Of a stretch of DNA of 64,000 nt, positions 49,826 through 59,292 are shown one piece after another. Origin of the DNA: Periplaneta americana (taxonomy: Eukaryota; Arthropoda; Insecta; Blattodea; Blattidae). Numbering within the stretch: the stretch's first letter is position 1; each line of letters begins with the position of its first letter. The notes beneath the pieces are model-generated. The model saw nothing but the letters and a program-made list of their open reading frames with translations, searched no databases and had not been told where the DNA came from. The DNA lies in NCBI RefSeq assembly GCF_040183065.1, contig NW_027185525.1, positions 62,001-126,000 on the forward strand. Direction: 5' to 3'. The position numbers and the translations under genes were made by a program.

Positions 49826-50281
49826 ATGGAAGAAGGACTGGACATTATACAAAAACACCTCAGCTCTTTTTGGAATTGGACGCTCGGAATTATGATTGTT
49901 GTAGGAGGGTTTCTTATTTCCAAAAAGGCTATTTTAGCGGGACTCTATTATCTATTAAATCTATTGAAGATATTTGTTCATTTTATTAAGAATTTGTTCA
50001 CCAAAAAAAAAGCTTTTCAAGCCAGAAAAAAAGCCTTATTTTGGGATACCGATCTCACTTTTAAGGAAGCTCTGCATCAAAAACAAATGGAAAAAGAAGA
50101 GGAATTTTACCATTGGTTACAGTTTCTCCTTACCGAGGGTGAAATCTCGGAAGAACAAATGTTACGCATTCCTTTATTTTCTATATTTATACAGTACAGT
50201 GTTCTCCATACTCTGGCAGAAAAACAAACTCTCGCTCAAAAACTCATCCGAGAGCTTAAAGAGGGCACAGTCAGAGTTTAG
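49826..50281 (+). CDS. Membrane-anchored protein with basic and acidic cytoplasmic tail
   Basis: 151 residues: one or two membrane spans (about 15-60), then a K-K-K-A-F-Q-A-R-K-K basic segment and a helical acidic domain. Follows the MMPL exporter by 28 bases and could be its accessory. No recognised family. Confidence 0.6.
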   Translation: MEEGLDIIQKHLSSFWNWTLGIMIVVGGFLISKKAILAGLYYLLNLLKIFVHFIKNLFTKKKAFQARKKALFWDTDLTFKEALHQKQMEKEEEFYHWLQFLLTEGEISEEQMLRIPLFSIFIQYSVLHTLAEKQTLAQKLIRELKEGTVRV

Positions 50282-50549
50282 TTTGAGGATATGAATGACA
50301 AATGATATATAACTTTGAACGGAATAAAACTATTTATCTATTGTAGACTATAAAAAAGGTAACTATATATCAAATATATTTAAATAGATTATGGAGAAGC
50401 TCTCTCCGCAGTGATGTTTTACCCAATGATATACTCTTGAATTATGGGGCTATCTCCCTCCCCGTATCTGTATTCACGGATTAGGGTTGGGTTTATTTGG
50501 TCTTAGTTGTATTTACTCCACATAAGATGGTTATAAAGAATTTATAAGT
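50282..50549. other. Intergenic region between convergent operons
   Basis: About 270 bases. A short GGAGA-AGCTC-TCTCC hairpin lies near 50393-50407 and a CCGTAT...ACGG one near 50462-50479, but I recognise no RNA gene and no open frame. Confidence 0.4.
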
Positions 50550-51014
50550 TTATTCTTCGGTGGAAACGGACTGAGAATGAGGACCCTTCAACAGAGTTTC
50601 CAAAGTTCTATATCCTAATAAAGCACATTTCACTCTGGCTGGGTACTGTTTAACTCCTACAAACAAACTGAGTTTACCCAGTTGTTTTTCTTGGTCTTCT
50701 GAAAGTTTTTCTGAAGAGAGAATCATATTTTCAAAATCTTGAATGGTTTGTATGGCTTGGGATTTGGTTTTTCCTATGACGGCTTGAGTCATCATAGAAC
50801 AGCTAGACTTAAAAATAGCACAGCCTTCACCCACAAAACCAATATCTTCTATTTGGTCTTCTTTCATTTTAACATAAAGTGCGAGTTTATCTCCACATAA
50901 AGCATTATTGCCTACCTGTAGGTCTGTATAATCAGCAATTTCGCCAAAATGTTGAGGATTTTTATTATGTTCTAAAATGATCTCTTGATACAGTGTTTTA
51001 TTAATTTCCGACAT
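50550..51014 (-). CDS. sufU: SufU-type iron-sulfur assembly protein
   Basis: 154 residues of the IscU/SufU fold with the three cysteines in C-G-D (about 40), S-S-C (about 72) and V-K-C-A (about 129), and the insert between the second and third cysteine that marks SufU. In this type the protein mainly takes sulfur from SufS via zinc. Overlaps sufS by 14 bases as last gene of the suf operon. Confidence 0.92.
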   Translation of the reverse strand: MSEINKTLYQEIILEHNKNPQHFGEIADYTDLQVGNNALCGDKLALYVKMKEDQIEDIGFVGEGCAIFKSSCSMMTQAVIGKTKSQAIQTIQDFENMILSSEKLSEDQEKQLGKLSLFVGVKQYPARVKCALLGYRTLETLLKGPHSQSVSTEE

Positions 51015-52233
51015 AAAAAATCTCCTGAACTTGTTTTAATGCTTGATCTAATGCCACAATATCGGCATTGTTATTATAAAATGCCAAAGAAGCACGAACG
51101 GTAGAACTCAGAGCCATAGACTCCAAAAGGAGATGGGTACAATGCTGACCTGTTCTTACAGCAACAGAATTTTCATCCAGAATAGTCGCTACATCGTGAG
51201 AATGAACTCCTTCCACATTGAAAGAAAATGTGGGGAGGTGATGGTGTTCTTCCATGTAGACTTGAGTTTTTGGCAGATCACGAAAAGTATTTTTCATTTC
51301 TTGAGTTAAGTATGTTTCAATTTTTGTAATAGTATCCCATCCCATTTTCCGAATATAATCTACGGCAGCCCCTAAACCAATGGCTTGAGCAATAGGAGGT
51401 GTTCCTGCCTCCATTTTTTCGGGTAAATCTTGAAAATGAACTGTTTTTTGAGTTACAGAACTAATCATTCCCCCTCCATAAAAAAAAGGATGGAGCTTTC
51501 GTAAAAGTTCCAATTTTCCGTAGAAAACACCAATCCCTGTGGGAGCAAACATTTTATGTCCAGAAAAAAAACCAAAATCAATATCTAATTTCTGTACATC
51601 TACGGCAAAGTGAGCTACTGCTTGAGCCATATCGGCACAGACTAATACATTGTGTTGATGTGCAATATGGATGATTTGTTCTATGGGAGTTACTGTACCT
51701 AGAGTGTTGGATGCCATAGTGACTGTGATAAGTTTTGTTTTAGGGGTAATCATATCTTCCAAAGCCGAAACATCCAAATTTCTTTTGGTTCTATCCAGAG
51801 GGAGGTATTTGAGTATAATACCCTTTTCTCTACACAGCACTTGCCAATTGACTAAATTGGAATGGTGTTCTAAGACACTGGTAATAATCTCATCCCCAGC
51901 AGAGAGAGAATCAATGAAAGAACGGGAGAAAAGATTGCTACTGGCGGTTGCACCACTGGTAAAAATGATTGTTTTGGCACTCGGTGCATGGATGAACTGA
52001 GCCACTTTCTCCCGTGCTTCTTCAAAAGCGTTAGAAGCTCTCTGACTGAAAGAATAGACCCCTCTGTGGATATTAGCTGGATAATGAACATAATACTCGT
52101 TCATAGCGTTTAAAACACTTTGAGGTTTAAGAGTAGTAGCGGCATTATCTAAATAGTGGATTTTATGTTGACCTTGATCGTGTAATACGAGTGTAGGAAA
52201 GTCCTTTCGAATTTGTGCAATGATAGTTTCCAT
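51001..52233 (-). CDS. sufS: Cysteine desulfurase SufS
   Basis: 410 residues. PLP-lysine motif S-G-H-K-M-F-A-P-T-G at about residue 228 and active-site Cys in R-T-G-Q-H-C-T at about 365. It takes sulfur from cysteine for Fe-S clusters. Two bases after sufD. Confidence 0.95.
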   Translation of the reverse strand: METIIAQIRKDFPTLVLHDQGQHKIHYLDNAATTLKPQSVLNAMNEYYVHYPANIHRGVYSFSQRASNAFEEAREKVAQFIHAPSAKTIIFTSGATASSNLFSRSFIDSLSAGDEIITSVLEHHSNLVNWQVLCREKGIILKYLPLDRTKRNLDVSALEDMITPKTKLITVTMASNTLGTVTPIEQIIHIAHQHNVLVCADMAQAVAHFAVDVQKLDIDFGFFSGHKMFAPTGIGVFYGKLELLRKLHPFFYGGGMISSVTQKTVHFQDLPEKMEAGTPPIAQAIGLGAAVDYIRKMGWDTITKIETYLTQEMKNTFRDLPKTQVYMEEHHHLPTFSFNVEGVHSHDVATILDENSVAVRTGQHCTHLLLESMALSSTVRASLAFYNNNADIVALDQALKQVQEIFYVGN

Positions 52234-52235
52234 TT

Positions 52236-53453
52236 TTACCCCAATTTTTGTACAAAAAATTCTTTAGCCCATTTTTGCAATAAAAGATCTGGAATAGTAT
52301 TTGCTACCTCATCCAAAAATCCAGTCATAGCCAAAGTCCGAGCTTGATCCAAAGAAATCCCTCTAGATTGAAGATACAAAAGCTCTTCTGGATTGAGTCC
52401 TCCTATTGTAGCTCCATGAGTACATTGAAGTTCGTGATGAGCAACATGGAGTTGTGGACGAGTAAAAATCTTAGAATTTTTATCGGTCATCATATTTTTA
52501 GAAAGCTGGTAAGCTTCCACTCCTTGAGCATGTGGGCTTACTACAATATCTCCGTTAAAAGAAAAATGCCCCCCTTGGTTACAAATTCCTTTAAAGAGTT
52601 GGTTGCTTGTGGTGTGAGGTTGGGTGTGGTAGATACGAGTGTTGAATTCGCATTGTTCTTGAGTACTGGCAAGATAAAACCCTTTCATATCTACCCTAGC
52701 TTGTTCCCCTGCCAGTAGAGAACCTAGAGCGACACGAGTTTTAAATCCTTTCAAGTAAGATGTCCAAGAAGATAGACAAGAATGGCTTTCTTGATATACA
52801 TCTATATAAGGGAAAACAAATTGTTCTTTGCCGGTCCAAATATTTTGAGTCATTTGGAGTTGAGAAGCATCCGCCAAATAAAAGAAAAAATAAGGAATAT
52901 GTAGAGTTGGTTTGAGTAGATCAGGACCTGTGATATGAATTGAAAATCGACTTTGAGTTTCTTGTTCGCATGAGATTTCAAACTGAGGTACACATAAAGT
53001 TTCTGCTTGAGTTTGAACTGTTACGATTTGTATGGATCTATTTTGTATAGGGCTATTAGAGCGAACGGTGAGGTGGATGATTTTTTCTCTTTTGAGTAAA
53101 CTTACAGCTTTAAAATAATCCCAATGAAACTGTTTGAGTTGTTCTTTAGAGTTTACTGAAAAATCTTCACGAATCTGAATCAGTTCTTTGAGTTCTGGAC
53201 TGGAATTTTCCCAATGAATTTGTCCGTCCACTACAATTAATTGAAGATCATCCCCATTTAAGGGGAGCTTTTTTACAAGAAAGTTAATGTCTATAGAGGG
53301 GTTGTGAAGAGTGGAGACAAATTTTTGTGGAACACCACCGAGAGGAAAATAAAAAAAATCTTCATTTTTTGGATGAGGGAAACCCAAATTGACTACAGGT
53401 TTTAGCCAAGCAGCTTTTTCTAATTCGGAGGAGGGGTCGAGTAAAGATATCAT
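52236..53453 (-). CDS. sufD: SufD, scaffold partner of SufBC
   Basis: 405 residues. The C-terminal half has the SufB/D beta-helix and closing motif H-G-A-T-I-G-G-L-N-x-E-x-L-F/Y-Y-L-Q-S-R-G, in which the His contributes to cluster assembly in SufD. Overlaps sufC by four bases. Confidence 0.9.
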   Translation of the reverse strand: MISLLDPSSELEKAAWLKPVVNLGFPHPKNEDFFYFPLGGVPQKFVSTLHNPSIDINFLVKKLPLNGDDLQLIVVDGQIHWENSSPELKELIQIREDFSVNSKEQLKQFHWDYFKAVSLLKREKIIHLTVRSNSPIQNRSIQIVTVQTQAETLCVPQFEISCEQETQSRFSIHITGPDLLKPTLHIPYFFFYLADASQLQMTQNIWTGKEQFVFPYIDVYQESHSCLSSWTSYLKGFKTRVALGSLLAGEQARVDMKGFYLASTQEQCEFNTRIYHTQPHTTSNQLFKGICNQGGHFSFNGDIVVSPHAQGVEAYQLSKNMMTDKNSKIFTRPQLHVAHHELQCTHGATIGGLNPEELLYLQSRGISLDQARTLAMTGFLDEVANTIPDLLLQKWAKEFFVQKLG

Positions 53454-54226
53454 ACAGAACCTCTTTCTTGAATGAGAAAGTCAAATCCTTTTTCTTCAAT
53501 TTCTTGAGCAATATTTTGGTCTTGTGTACTTAGGATGATTTGACCTTGATACATTACATGAATGAACTGTGGTTTAATTTGACTGATGACATTGGCATAG
53601 TGAGTAATAAAAATAAATGCATTTTGTGGTGTTTTAAGTTTTTCAACTTGTTTGAGAACTAAATTGAGAGCGTCAATATCCAGTCCAGAATCTATTTCAT
53701 CTAAAAAGGCGAATTGCGGTTGGAGCAAAGCCAGTTGTAAAATTTCGTTTCGTTTTTTTTCCCCACCAGAAAAGCCCACATTCAATCCACGTGTCAAAAA
53801 ATCTTTGTTATAATTCAATTCTATTGCTTTTTGTTCTAACAATTTAGAAAAATCATAACTATCCAATTCTTTTTGTCCTTGGGATTTGAGAAGAGCGTTG
53901 TACGCCGTTTTTAAAAAAGACTGATTGGTTAAACCAGGGACTTCCACAGGGTACTGGAAACTCATGAACAATCCTAGGTGAGATCTCTGTTCTACACTCA
54001 GTTCTAGTACATTAACAGATTCTTGTGGCGTGAGCCAAGTAATAGAACCAGATTCTACGGTATAATCGGGATGTCCAATAATGACCTTAGAAAGTGAACT
54101 TTTCCCACTTCCGTTTCGTCCCATAATGGCGTGAGTTTCGCCTGTATTCAAGGTGAGAGAGATATTATTTAAAATGGTTTTTCCATCTACAGAGACTGTG
54201 AGATTTTCTATTTTGAGTGTAGACAT
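53450..54226 (-). CDS. sufC: SufC, ATPase of the SUF complex
   Basis: 258 residues; ABC ATPase with Walker A G-R-N-G-S-G-K-S-S, signature F-S-G-G-E-K-K-R, Walker B F-A-F-L-D-E-I-D-S-G-L-D and switch T-H-Y. The E-K-K-R-N and D-E-I-D-S-G-L-D segments are SufC-specific. Not a transporter; it drives the SufBD scaffold. Confidence 0.95.
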   Translation of the reverse strand: MSTLKIENLTVSVDGKTILNNISLTLNTGETHAIMGRNGSGKSSLSKVIIGHPDYTVESGSITWLTPQESVNVLELSVEQRSHLGLFMSFQYPVEVPGLTNQSFLKTAYNALLKSQGQKELDSYDFSKLLEQKAIELNYNKDFLTRGLNVGFSGGEKKRNEILQLALLQPQFAFLDEIDSGLDIDALNLVLKQVEKLKTPQNAFIFITHYANVISQIKPQFIHVMYQGQIILSTQDQNIAQEIEEKGFDFLIQERGSV

Positions 54227-55674
54227 TATCCGATACTTCCTTCTAATTTCATTTCTAATAAGTTAACAACTTCCACAGAAAATTCCACGGGAAGCTTTTC
54301 AAAGATTTCTTGGCAGAAACCGTGTAATAATAAAGATATAGCCTTTTCTGTTGGAATTCCACGACTTTGTAAATAAAAAAGTTGGTCTTCACTAATAGAT
54401 GAGGTGGAAGCTTCGTGTTCCAATCGAGCCGAAGGATTGGTACACTCTATATAAGGTACGGTAAAGGCTCGGGCTTGACCACCTATGATCATGGAATCAC
54501 ATTGAGTATAGTTTTTAGCTTGGTCGGCGGTAGGTAGAATTTTCACCAAGCCTCTATAAGTATTTAACGATTGGTCAGCACTGATTCCTTTGGAAATAAT
54601 CACAGAGGAAGTATTTTTACCAATGTGGATCATTTTTGTTCCTGTATCTGCCTGCATTTTATTGTTGGTGACGGCAACAGAATAAAACTCCCCACGAGAA
54701 TGATCTCCTTTAAGAATAACGCTAGGGTACTTCCATGTAATAGCGGAACCAGTTTCCACTTGTGTCCAAGTGATAAGAGAATTTTCACCCTCACATAACC
54801 CTCGTTTGGTGACAAAATTATAAATTCCACCCACTCCGTTTTCATCTCCAGCATACCAGTTTTGAACGGTAGAATAGTTCACCACGGCATCTTTATGAGC
54901 AATAATTTCTACAATAGCGGCATGAAGCTGATTGGTATCTCGCATAGGGGCGGTACAACCTTCTATATAGTTGACACTGGCACCTTCTTCAGCAATAATG
55001 AGTGTTCTTTCAAACTGACCCGTATCACTGGCATTGATTCTAAAATAGGAGGAGAGATCCATAGGAGACTTAACCCCTTTGGGGATATAGCAAAAAGATC
55101 CATCAGTAAAAACGGCGGAGTTGAGTGTGGCAAAAAAATTGTCTGTATAGGGTACCACAGAACCTAAGTACTTCTTGCATAAATCGGGATATTTGATAAT
55201 AGCTTCGGAAATAGGACAGAAAATAATCCCATAAGTGGCCAATTCCTCTTGAAAGGAAGTGGACACGGAAACAGAATCAAAAATGGCGTCTACGGCTACA
55301 TTTGCCAGCCTTTTTTGTTCCCATAAAGAAATTCCCAACCTATCGAAAGTTTCTAAAAGAGCGGGGTCTACCTCATCCAAAGATTTTTTTTGGGCAGGGG
55401 TTATACTCTCAGGAGCAGAATAATACCGCAAAGAGTTGTAGTCAATGGGTTTGTATGTATTAGAAGACCAGTGTGGTTCTTTCATTGTTTTAAATTTTTC
55501 ATAAGCCTTCAATCGAAACTCGAGCATGTATTCTGGTTCATTACGCTTTTTGCTAATTAACCGCACAATATCTTCTGAAAGTCCAACAGGCACAACATCG
55601 GACTTAATATCTGTAGTGAACCCATAAGCGTATTCTTTTCTTATGAAATCCTGTGTGTTATCTTTGTCAGTCAT
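54226..55674 (-). CDS. sufB: SufB, Fe-S cluster scaffold
   Basis: 482 residues, usual length. Motifs: [24 protein letters not shown] and the end motif R-L-E-H-E-A-S-T-S. First gene of the operon; it shares one base with sufC. The operon order B-C-D-S-U is that of the sufCDSUB type reshuffled, with SufB leading. Confidence 0.96.
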   Translation of the reverse strand: MTDKDNTQDFIRKEYAYGFTTDIKSDVVPVGLSEDIVRLISKKRNEPEYMLEFRLKAYEKFKTMKEPHWSSNTYKPIDYNSLRYYSAPESITPAQKKSLDEVDPALLETFDRLGISLWEQKRLANVAVDAIFDSVSVSTSFQEELATYGIIFCPISEAIIKYPDLCKKYLGSVVPYTDNFFATLNSAVFTDGSFCYIPKGVKSPMDLSSYFRINASDTGQFERTLIIAEEGASVNYIEGCTAPMRDTNQLHAAIVEIIAHKDAVVNYSTVQNWYAGDENGVGGIYNFVTKRGLCEGENSLITWTQVETGSAITWKYPSVILKGDHSRGEFYSVAVTNNKMQADTGTKMIHIGKNTSSVIISKGISADQSLNTYRGLVKILPTADQAKNYTQCDSMIIGGQARAFTVPYIECTNPSARLEHEASTSSISEDQLFYLQSRGIPTEKAISLLLHGFCQEIFEKLPVEFSVEVVNLLEMKLEGSIG

Positions 55675-55759
55675 TGGGCGAGGCTCCTTACCATACCAAA
55701 AAAGTATGGTATATAATGTAGCTCAGAAGAATCTAAAAACGAAATTTTTCTCCAAATTT

Positions 55760-56431
55760 CTATTTTTTTGCCCGTAAAATCCCAGTAATTGTGTCGTAGT
55801 TCATATTGATACTGTACTCCAATGGAGTGAGTTTTTCCTTATTGTTAACATTCACTTTAGCTTTGGCTTTTTTAAGGAGCCGAACTGTAGTGATGTCATT
55901 ATTTTGTACGGCATAGTGGAGTGGGGTGTTGCCTTGTTGGTCTTGCTGATGGATCATTTCTGGGTATCGTGCAATCAGCTCTTTAACCACAGGGTTTTGA
56001 GGAGTTTGTGTGGCAATATGGAGTAGATTTTCTTGAGAGATCGTCAAAGATGGTTTGGCGTGATAGGTATCTAACAGGGTTTTCAATGTTTCTAGATCCC
56101 CAATATTAGCTGCAATGTGTAGGGCGGTGAGTCCTTTGGAGCCTATTTGATCTATATCGGCACCCATCTGTACTAAGTTGTCTATGAGTGTAGGCATTTC
56201 CATATACACGGTTACAGCAATCACACCTAAACCGTAAGGATTATTTGTTTCGTTGATGACATCTTCTTTATCAGAACTGGATAAATCGTTTAAAAATAAA
56301 CGAATGTTATCTTGGTTGTGTGTTTGTAGAAGTTTAAAATAGGTGTAGGAAGGGTCTTTATCCCGTACCACTGTGGAATAGCACCCCGTGATCCAAGCCA
56401 TAATGAAGAATAATAAAAGAGATTTTTTCAT
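55760..56431 (-). CDS. Ankyrin-repeat lipoprotein
   Basis: 223 residues; signal peptide ends I-T-G-C. Ankyrin repeats visible as G-L-T-A-L-H-I-A-A-N-I-G, E-N-L-L-H-I-A-T-Q-T and G-N-T-P-L-H-Y-A-V-Q-N-N. Related in plan to 31649. It is preceded by the membrane protein 56436, four bases away, with which it is probably co-transcribed. Confidence 0.8.
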   Translation of the reverse strand: MKKSLLLFFIMAWITGCYSTVVRDKDPSYTYFKLLQTHNQDNIRLFLNDLSSSDKEDVINETNNPYGLGVIAVTVYMEMPTLIDNLVQMGADIDQIGSKGLTALHIAANIGDLETLKTLLDTYHAKPSLTISQENLLHIATQTPQNPVVKELIARYPEMIHQQDQQGNTPLHYAVQNNDITTVRLLKKAKAKVNVNNKEKLTPLEYSINMNYDTITGILRAKK

Positions 56432-56435
56432 AAAT

Positions 56436-57479
56436 TTAGTCCAACTTTTGTTTTATAAAGATTTTAAAGAGCATAAGAAAAGAAAAAAGGAGTGCCAAAC
56501 CCAGTCCTACATACTGGATTATGGTCAGAGTAGAATAGGAAACCCAATTTTGTAAAAATCCAAAAAGTTTATTGGTTATTCCTGTCCACCAAAAATCACT
56601 TCCAGTCATATAATGACGGGAGTTCATGGTATGATAATTCAGATCGGTTAAAAACAGAAATCCAAAGATTACAGTAGCAAAAAAAATTCTAAAAGAAAAT
56701 GTGAAAAAACGAAACTTTAAAGAATGATGAGATAAAGAAAAAAGAAGCCCCTGCTGCTTAAAATATTGTCTTTCAATAAAGGCACAAAAGACAGTAACCA
56801 CCAGTGCCACAGCTGAGCAAAATGCTAAAGAAGGTTCTTTAAAAAAAAGCCTAGAAGAAACTAAGTACAAAAATAGCGTGGAAATAATAAAACCAACTAT
56901 ACTGAAAGTAGATAATTGGTTGAAAAATTGTTTGGTGAGTATTTCTGCATTGTTGTTATGGGGAGGGAGATTGAGTTCTTCTGCGTTGCTAGAAAGTGCT
57001 GTCTTAGAAGATTCATCGTATTTTTCTTGCTTCATCGATTCAATGCTCGGTAGGTATCCTAAATACACATTGGTTTCTTCTCTTTCTTTTTGTAGTTCTG
57101 GGTGTAAAGCGGGGGTTATAGAAGCTTGGCGAGATTTAAGAGAATCTAAAAGTTCTTTACGATAATATAAAATGATATGTTGACTCACGGCGTCGGCAAT
57201 ATTGTCTTCTTGTGAGAGGATTTCTTCTTTGAGTTTGTGAAAAGTTTTAACTTTAACTTTTTGCATGAGAGATTTTTGAAAATCTTCTAAAGATTCTGTA
57301 ATTTCTGAGCCGAAATTATCATTGAACTGTTTTTTTGCCTCTTGACTGACAATGTCTTCCAAGTTTTTTTTGAATTCTTGTTCTGTTTTTACTTCGGATA
57401 AAGATTCTGAATCCAAAATCTCTGAATCTAAATCGGTAGCTTTTTCTTTAAAGTCGGCTTCGTTCATAGGTATACTCAT
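56436..57479 (-). CDS. Membrane protein with long coiled-coil N-terminus
   Basis: 347 residues: about 190 charged, helical residues with coiled-coil pattern, then four membrane spans (about 195-345). No enzymatic motif. Its ribosome region is weak. Unknown function; first gene before the ankyrin lipoprotein. Confidence 0.65.
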   Translation of the reverse strand: MSIPMNEADFKEKATDLDSEILDSESLSEVKTEQEFKKNLEDIVSQEAKKQFNDNFGSEITESLEDFQKSLMQKVKVKTFHKLKEEILSQEDNIADAVSQHIILYYRKELLDSLKSRQASITPALHPELQKEREETNVYLGYLPSIESMKQEKYDESSKTALSSNAEELNLPPHNNNAEILTKQFFNQLSTFSIVGFIISTLFLYLVSSRLFFKEPSLAFCSAVALVVTVFCAFIERQYFKQQGLLFSLSHHSLKFRFFTFSFRIFFATVIFGFLFLTDLNYHTMNSRHYMTGSDFWWTGITNKLFGFLQNWVSYSTLTIIQYVGLGLALLFSFLMLFKIFIKQKLD

Positions 57480-57580
57480 TTATTGTTTCAACAACTTTTC
57501 TTGGTTCAAAGTTTGTTTTAGTATATTTATATTAATAATAACGAGGTTCCAGCCAAAAAACAAATCCGAAAGGGGAAGTT

Positions 57581-57835
57581 ATGAGAAATTTCATTCACTC
57601 TGTGTATCAGATTATTTCCACCAGCGATAAACGAGTGTATTATATAGGCAAAAAATCTACCTTTGTTTTTTGCTTTCTGACCGCCTTATCCTATTTTTTT
57701 CCAACCCAACACAATGGGGATATTATTGATATCATTTGGAGCAACCTCTACTGGGCAGGACCTATCTTGGCACTTTCTTCTTTTACTCTGATGGTCATGG
57801 CCGCTTGGCAAGAACACAAATCTCGGGGATTTTAA
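57581..57835 (+). CDS. Small two-span membrane protein
   Basis: 84 residues; ATG with AAAGGGGAAG upstream. Two hydrophobic segments (about 28-45 and 55-75), basic ends. Divergent from 56436. Function unknown. Confidence 0.55.
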   Translation: MRNFIHSVYQIISTSDKRVYYIGKKSTFVFCFLTALSYFFPTQHNGDIIDIIWSNLYWAGPILALSSFTLMVMAAWQEHKSRGF

Positions 57836-57956
57836 CGAGGTTGTAGCACTTTTTGAGAGTCTTACAAAATGAGATAATAAAAATCCTTGATACCACAGAG
57901 CCAGTTTCCAACTCTTTTCAGGGAGGGTAATATCAATCCAATCCAAATGCATAGAG

Positions 57957-58463
57957 CTACGATGTTTTTATTTGAGCTAGAGTATTTCTCTTGAGATTTG
58001 AGAGAGTTTTTGGAGGTTTATTCGACGTGGAAAGGGGTGCTGTAGAAAATTTTTTTAGGCAATTTTTCCATTCATGAGGTTCCCATACCGCTGTCCTTTT
58101 ACCTTGCAATAACTCTTGATAGTATTTTCTTTTGCTTTGTATCAACTGAAGTTGGTTTTTCAATTCTTCCTGTTTTTGATAGAGTACAGCTTCTTGGGTT
58201 TCCATAATAGTGAGCCTTTCTTGTAAGGAACTGTCCCCTTGAGCGACCATATCAATATAATTTCGAATTTCTTTTATAGGTAGCCCAGAATATCTCAAGG
58301 TATGTATTACATACAACCAGTTGACAGACATTTCCGAAAAAATTCGTGTGTTTACATCGTTACGGCTCACTTCTGGGATCAAATTTTCGTTGTCGTAGTA
58401 TCTAATGGTATGGGTGGAGATCCCCGTTATTTTAGAAACATCGTGTACAGTGTATTTTGACAT
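57957..58463 (-). CDS. MerR-family transcription regulator
   Basis: 168 residues from the ATG at 58463 (AGAGGA upstream; a start at 58493 is less likely). The N-terminus Y-T-V-H-D-V-S-K-I-T-G-I-S-T-H-T-I-R-Y-Y-D is the MerR helix-turn-helix and wing. A dimerisation helix with coiled coil follows (about 75-125). No metal-binding cysteines, so it belongs to the drug/aldehyde/redox-responding type. It is divergent from the flavodoxin gene and faces a typical MerR operator-promoter at 58501-58531. Confidence 0.9.
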   Translation of the reverse strand: MSKYTVHDVSKITGISTHTIRYYDNENLIPEVSRNDVNTRIFSEMSVNWLYVIHTLRYSGLPIKEIRNYIDMVAQGDSSLQERLTIMETQEAVLYQKQEELKNQLQLIQSKRKYYQELLQGKRTAVWEPHEWKNCLKKFSTAPLSTSNKPPKTLSNLKRNTLAQIKTS

Positions 58464-58500
58464 AATTTTCCTCTTTTTACAAATTTTGTACAAAATAAAT

Positions 58501-58531
58501 TTGCCTTAGAGTTACTCTCAGGTTTTATCTT
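58501..58531 (+). promoter_or_regulatory. MerR-type operator-promoter with 19-base spacer
   Basis: TTGCCT (58501-58506) and TATCTT (58526-58531) are separated by 19 bases instead of 17, and the spacer holds an imperfect palindrome CCTTAGAGT-T-ACTCTCAGG. This over-long spacing corrected by DNA twisting is the hallmark of MerR-controlled promoters. Confidence 0.8.
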
Positions 58532-58665
58532 TATTCTGCTAGAACAAAAGTAACCATAAGGAGTTAAAAATGCAAAAAATTTACCTATAAAATAAACAGG
58601 CACTACAAATATGGCTCCAAAGGAGTTTTAGAGTTGTGGATATAAAAATTTTCAGGAGGTCTGAA

Positions 58666-59271
58666 ATGAGGACAATCATTCAACTGAGTACTTTGGTACT
58701 TTTTGCTTTAACATTTTCACTATTTGTTGGAGGAGTTGGGTTTTCCCAGGAGAACAAAAATCAGACGGCAAAATCTAAAAAAGTGTTGACTGTTTACTAT
58801 TCTCGATCGGGGAACACCCAAAATGTGGCTAGACAAATACAAAAACAGTTAGGAGGAGACTTGTTAGAAATTCAGACGCTCCAAGCCTACCCCAAAGACT
58901 ATAAACTTGCGGTAGAACAGGTAAAAAAAGAGTTGACGGAGCGGACAAAACCAGCTTTAAAGACCAAAATTCCAAATCTGAAAAATTATGATGTGGTTTT
59001 TATAGGTTCTCCTTGCTGGTGGAACAATATTGCTCCTGCTGTTTCCAGTTTTTTATCTCAAGTGGATTTAGCTGGAAAGACAGTGATTCCATTTATTACA
59101 TCGGTGAGTAGTGGGGTAGATGGAAGTTTGGCGACTATCAAAAAATTGGTACCCAATGCTCTTATTGTAGGAGCAAAAGCCTTTCATGGTGACTGGGAAG
59201 TAAACCCTTCCGTTAAAGCGGGGTCTAACATCCAAGAGGTAAATCAGTGGCTCGATCAAATAAAGTTTTAA
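58666..59271 (+). CDS. Exported flavodoxin-like protein
   Basis: 201 residues from the ATG at 58666 behind AGGAGGT. A signal peptide (about 1-28) precedes a flavodoxin domain with the FMN phosphate loop Y-S-R-S-G-N-T-Q-N and S-P-C-W-W-N. Such flavodoxin_4-type proteins occur next to MerR regulators, carboxymuconolactone decarboxylases and cupins in stress operons. Export is unusual for flavodoxin. About 100 bases of leader, including the signal-peptide code, recur at 61932. Confidence 0.85.
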   Translation: MRTIIQLSTLVLFALTFSLFVGGVGFSQENKNQTAKSKKVLTVYYSRSGNTQNVARQIQKQLGGDLLEIQTLQAYPKDYKLAVEQVKKELTERTKPALKTKIPNLKNYDVVFIGSPCWWNNIAPAVSSFLSQVDLAGKTVIPFITSVSSGVDGSLATIKKLVPNALIVGAKAFHGDWEVNPSVKAGSNIQEVNQWLDQIKF

Positions 59272-59292
59272 TCCATTTTGGAGGATAGATTC

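Noticed and set aside
50282-50549. Small RNA such as 4.5S, 6S or tmRNA
   Set aside because: Short hairpins exist, but I found none of the conserved core sequences of these RNAs.
57686-57952. Minus-strand frame of 88 codons
   Set aside because: No ribosome site, overlaps the small membrane gene 57581-57835 on the other strand, and no protein-like motif.
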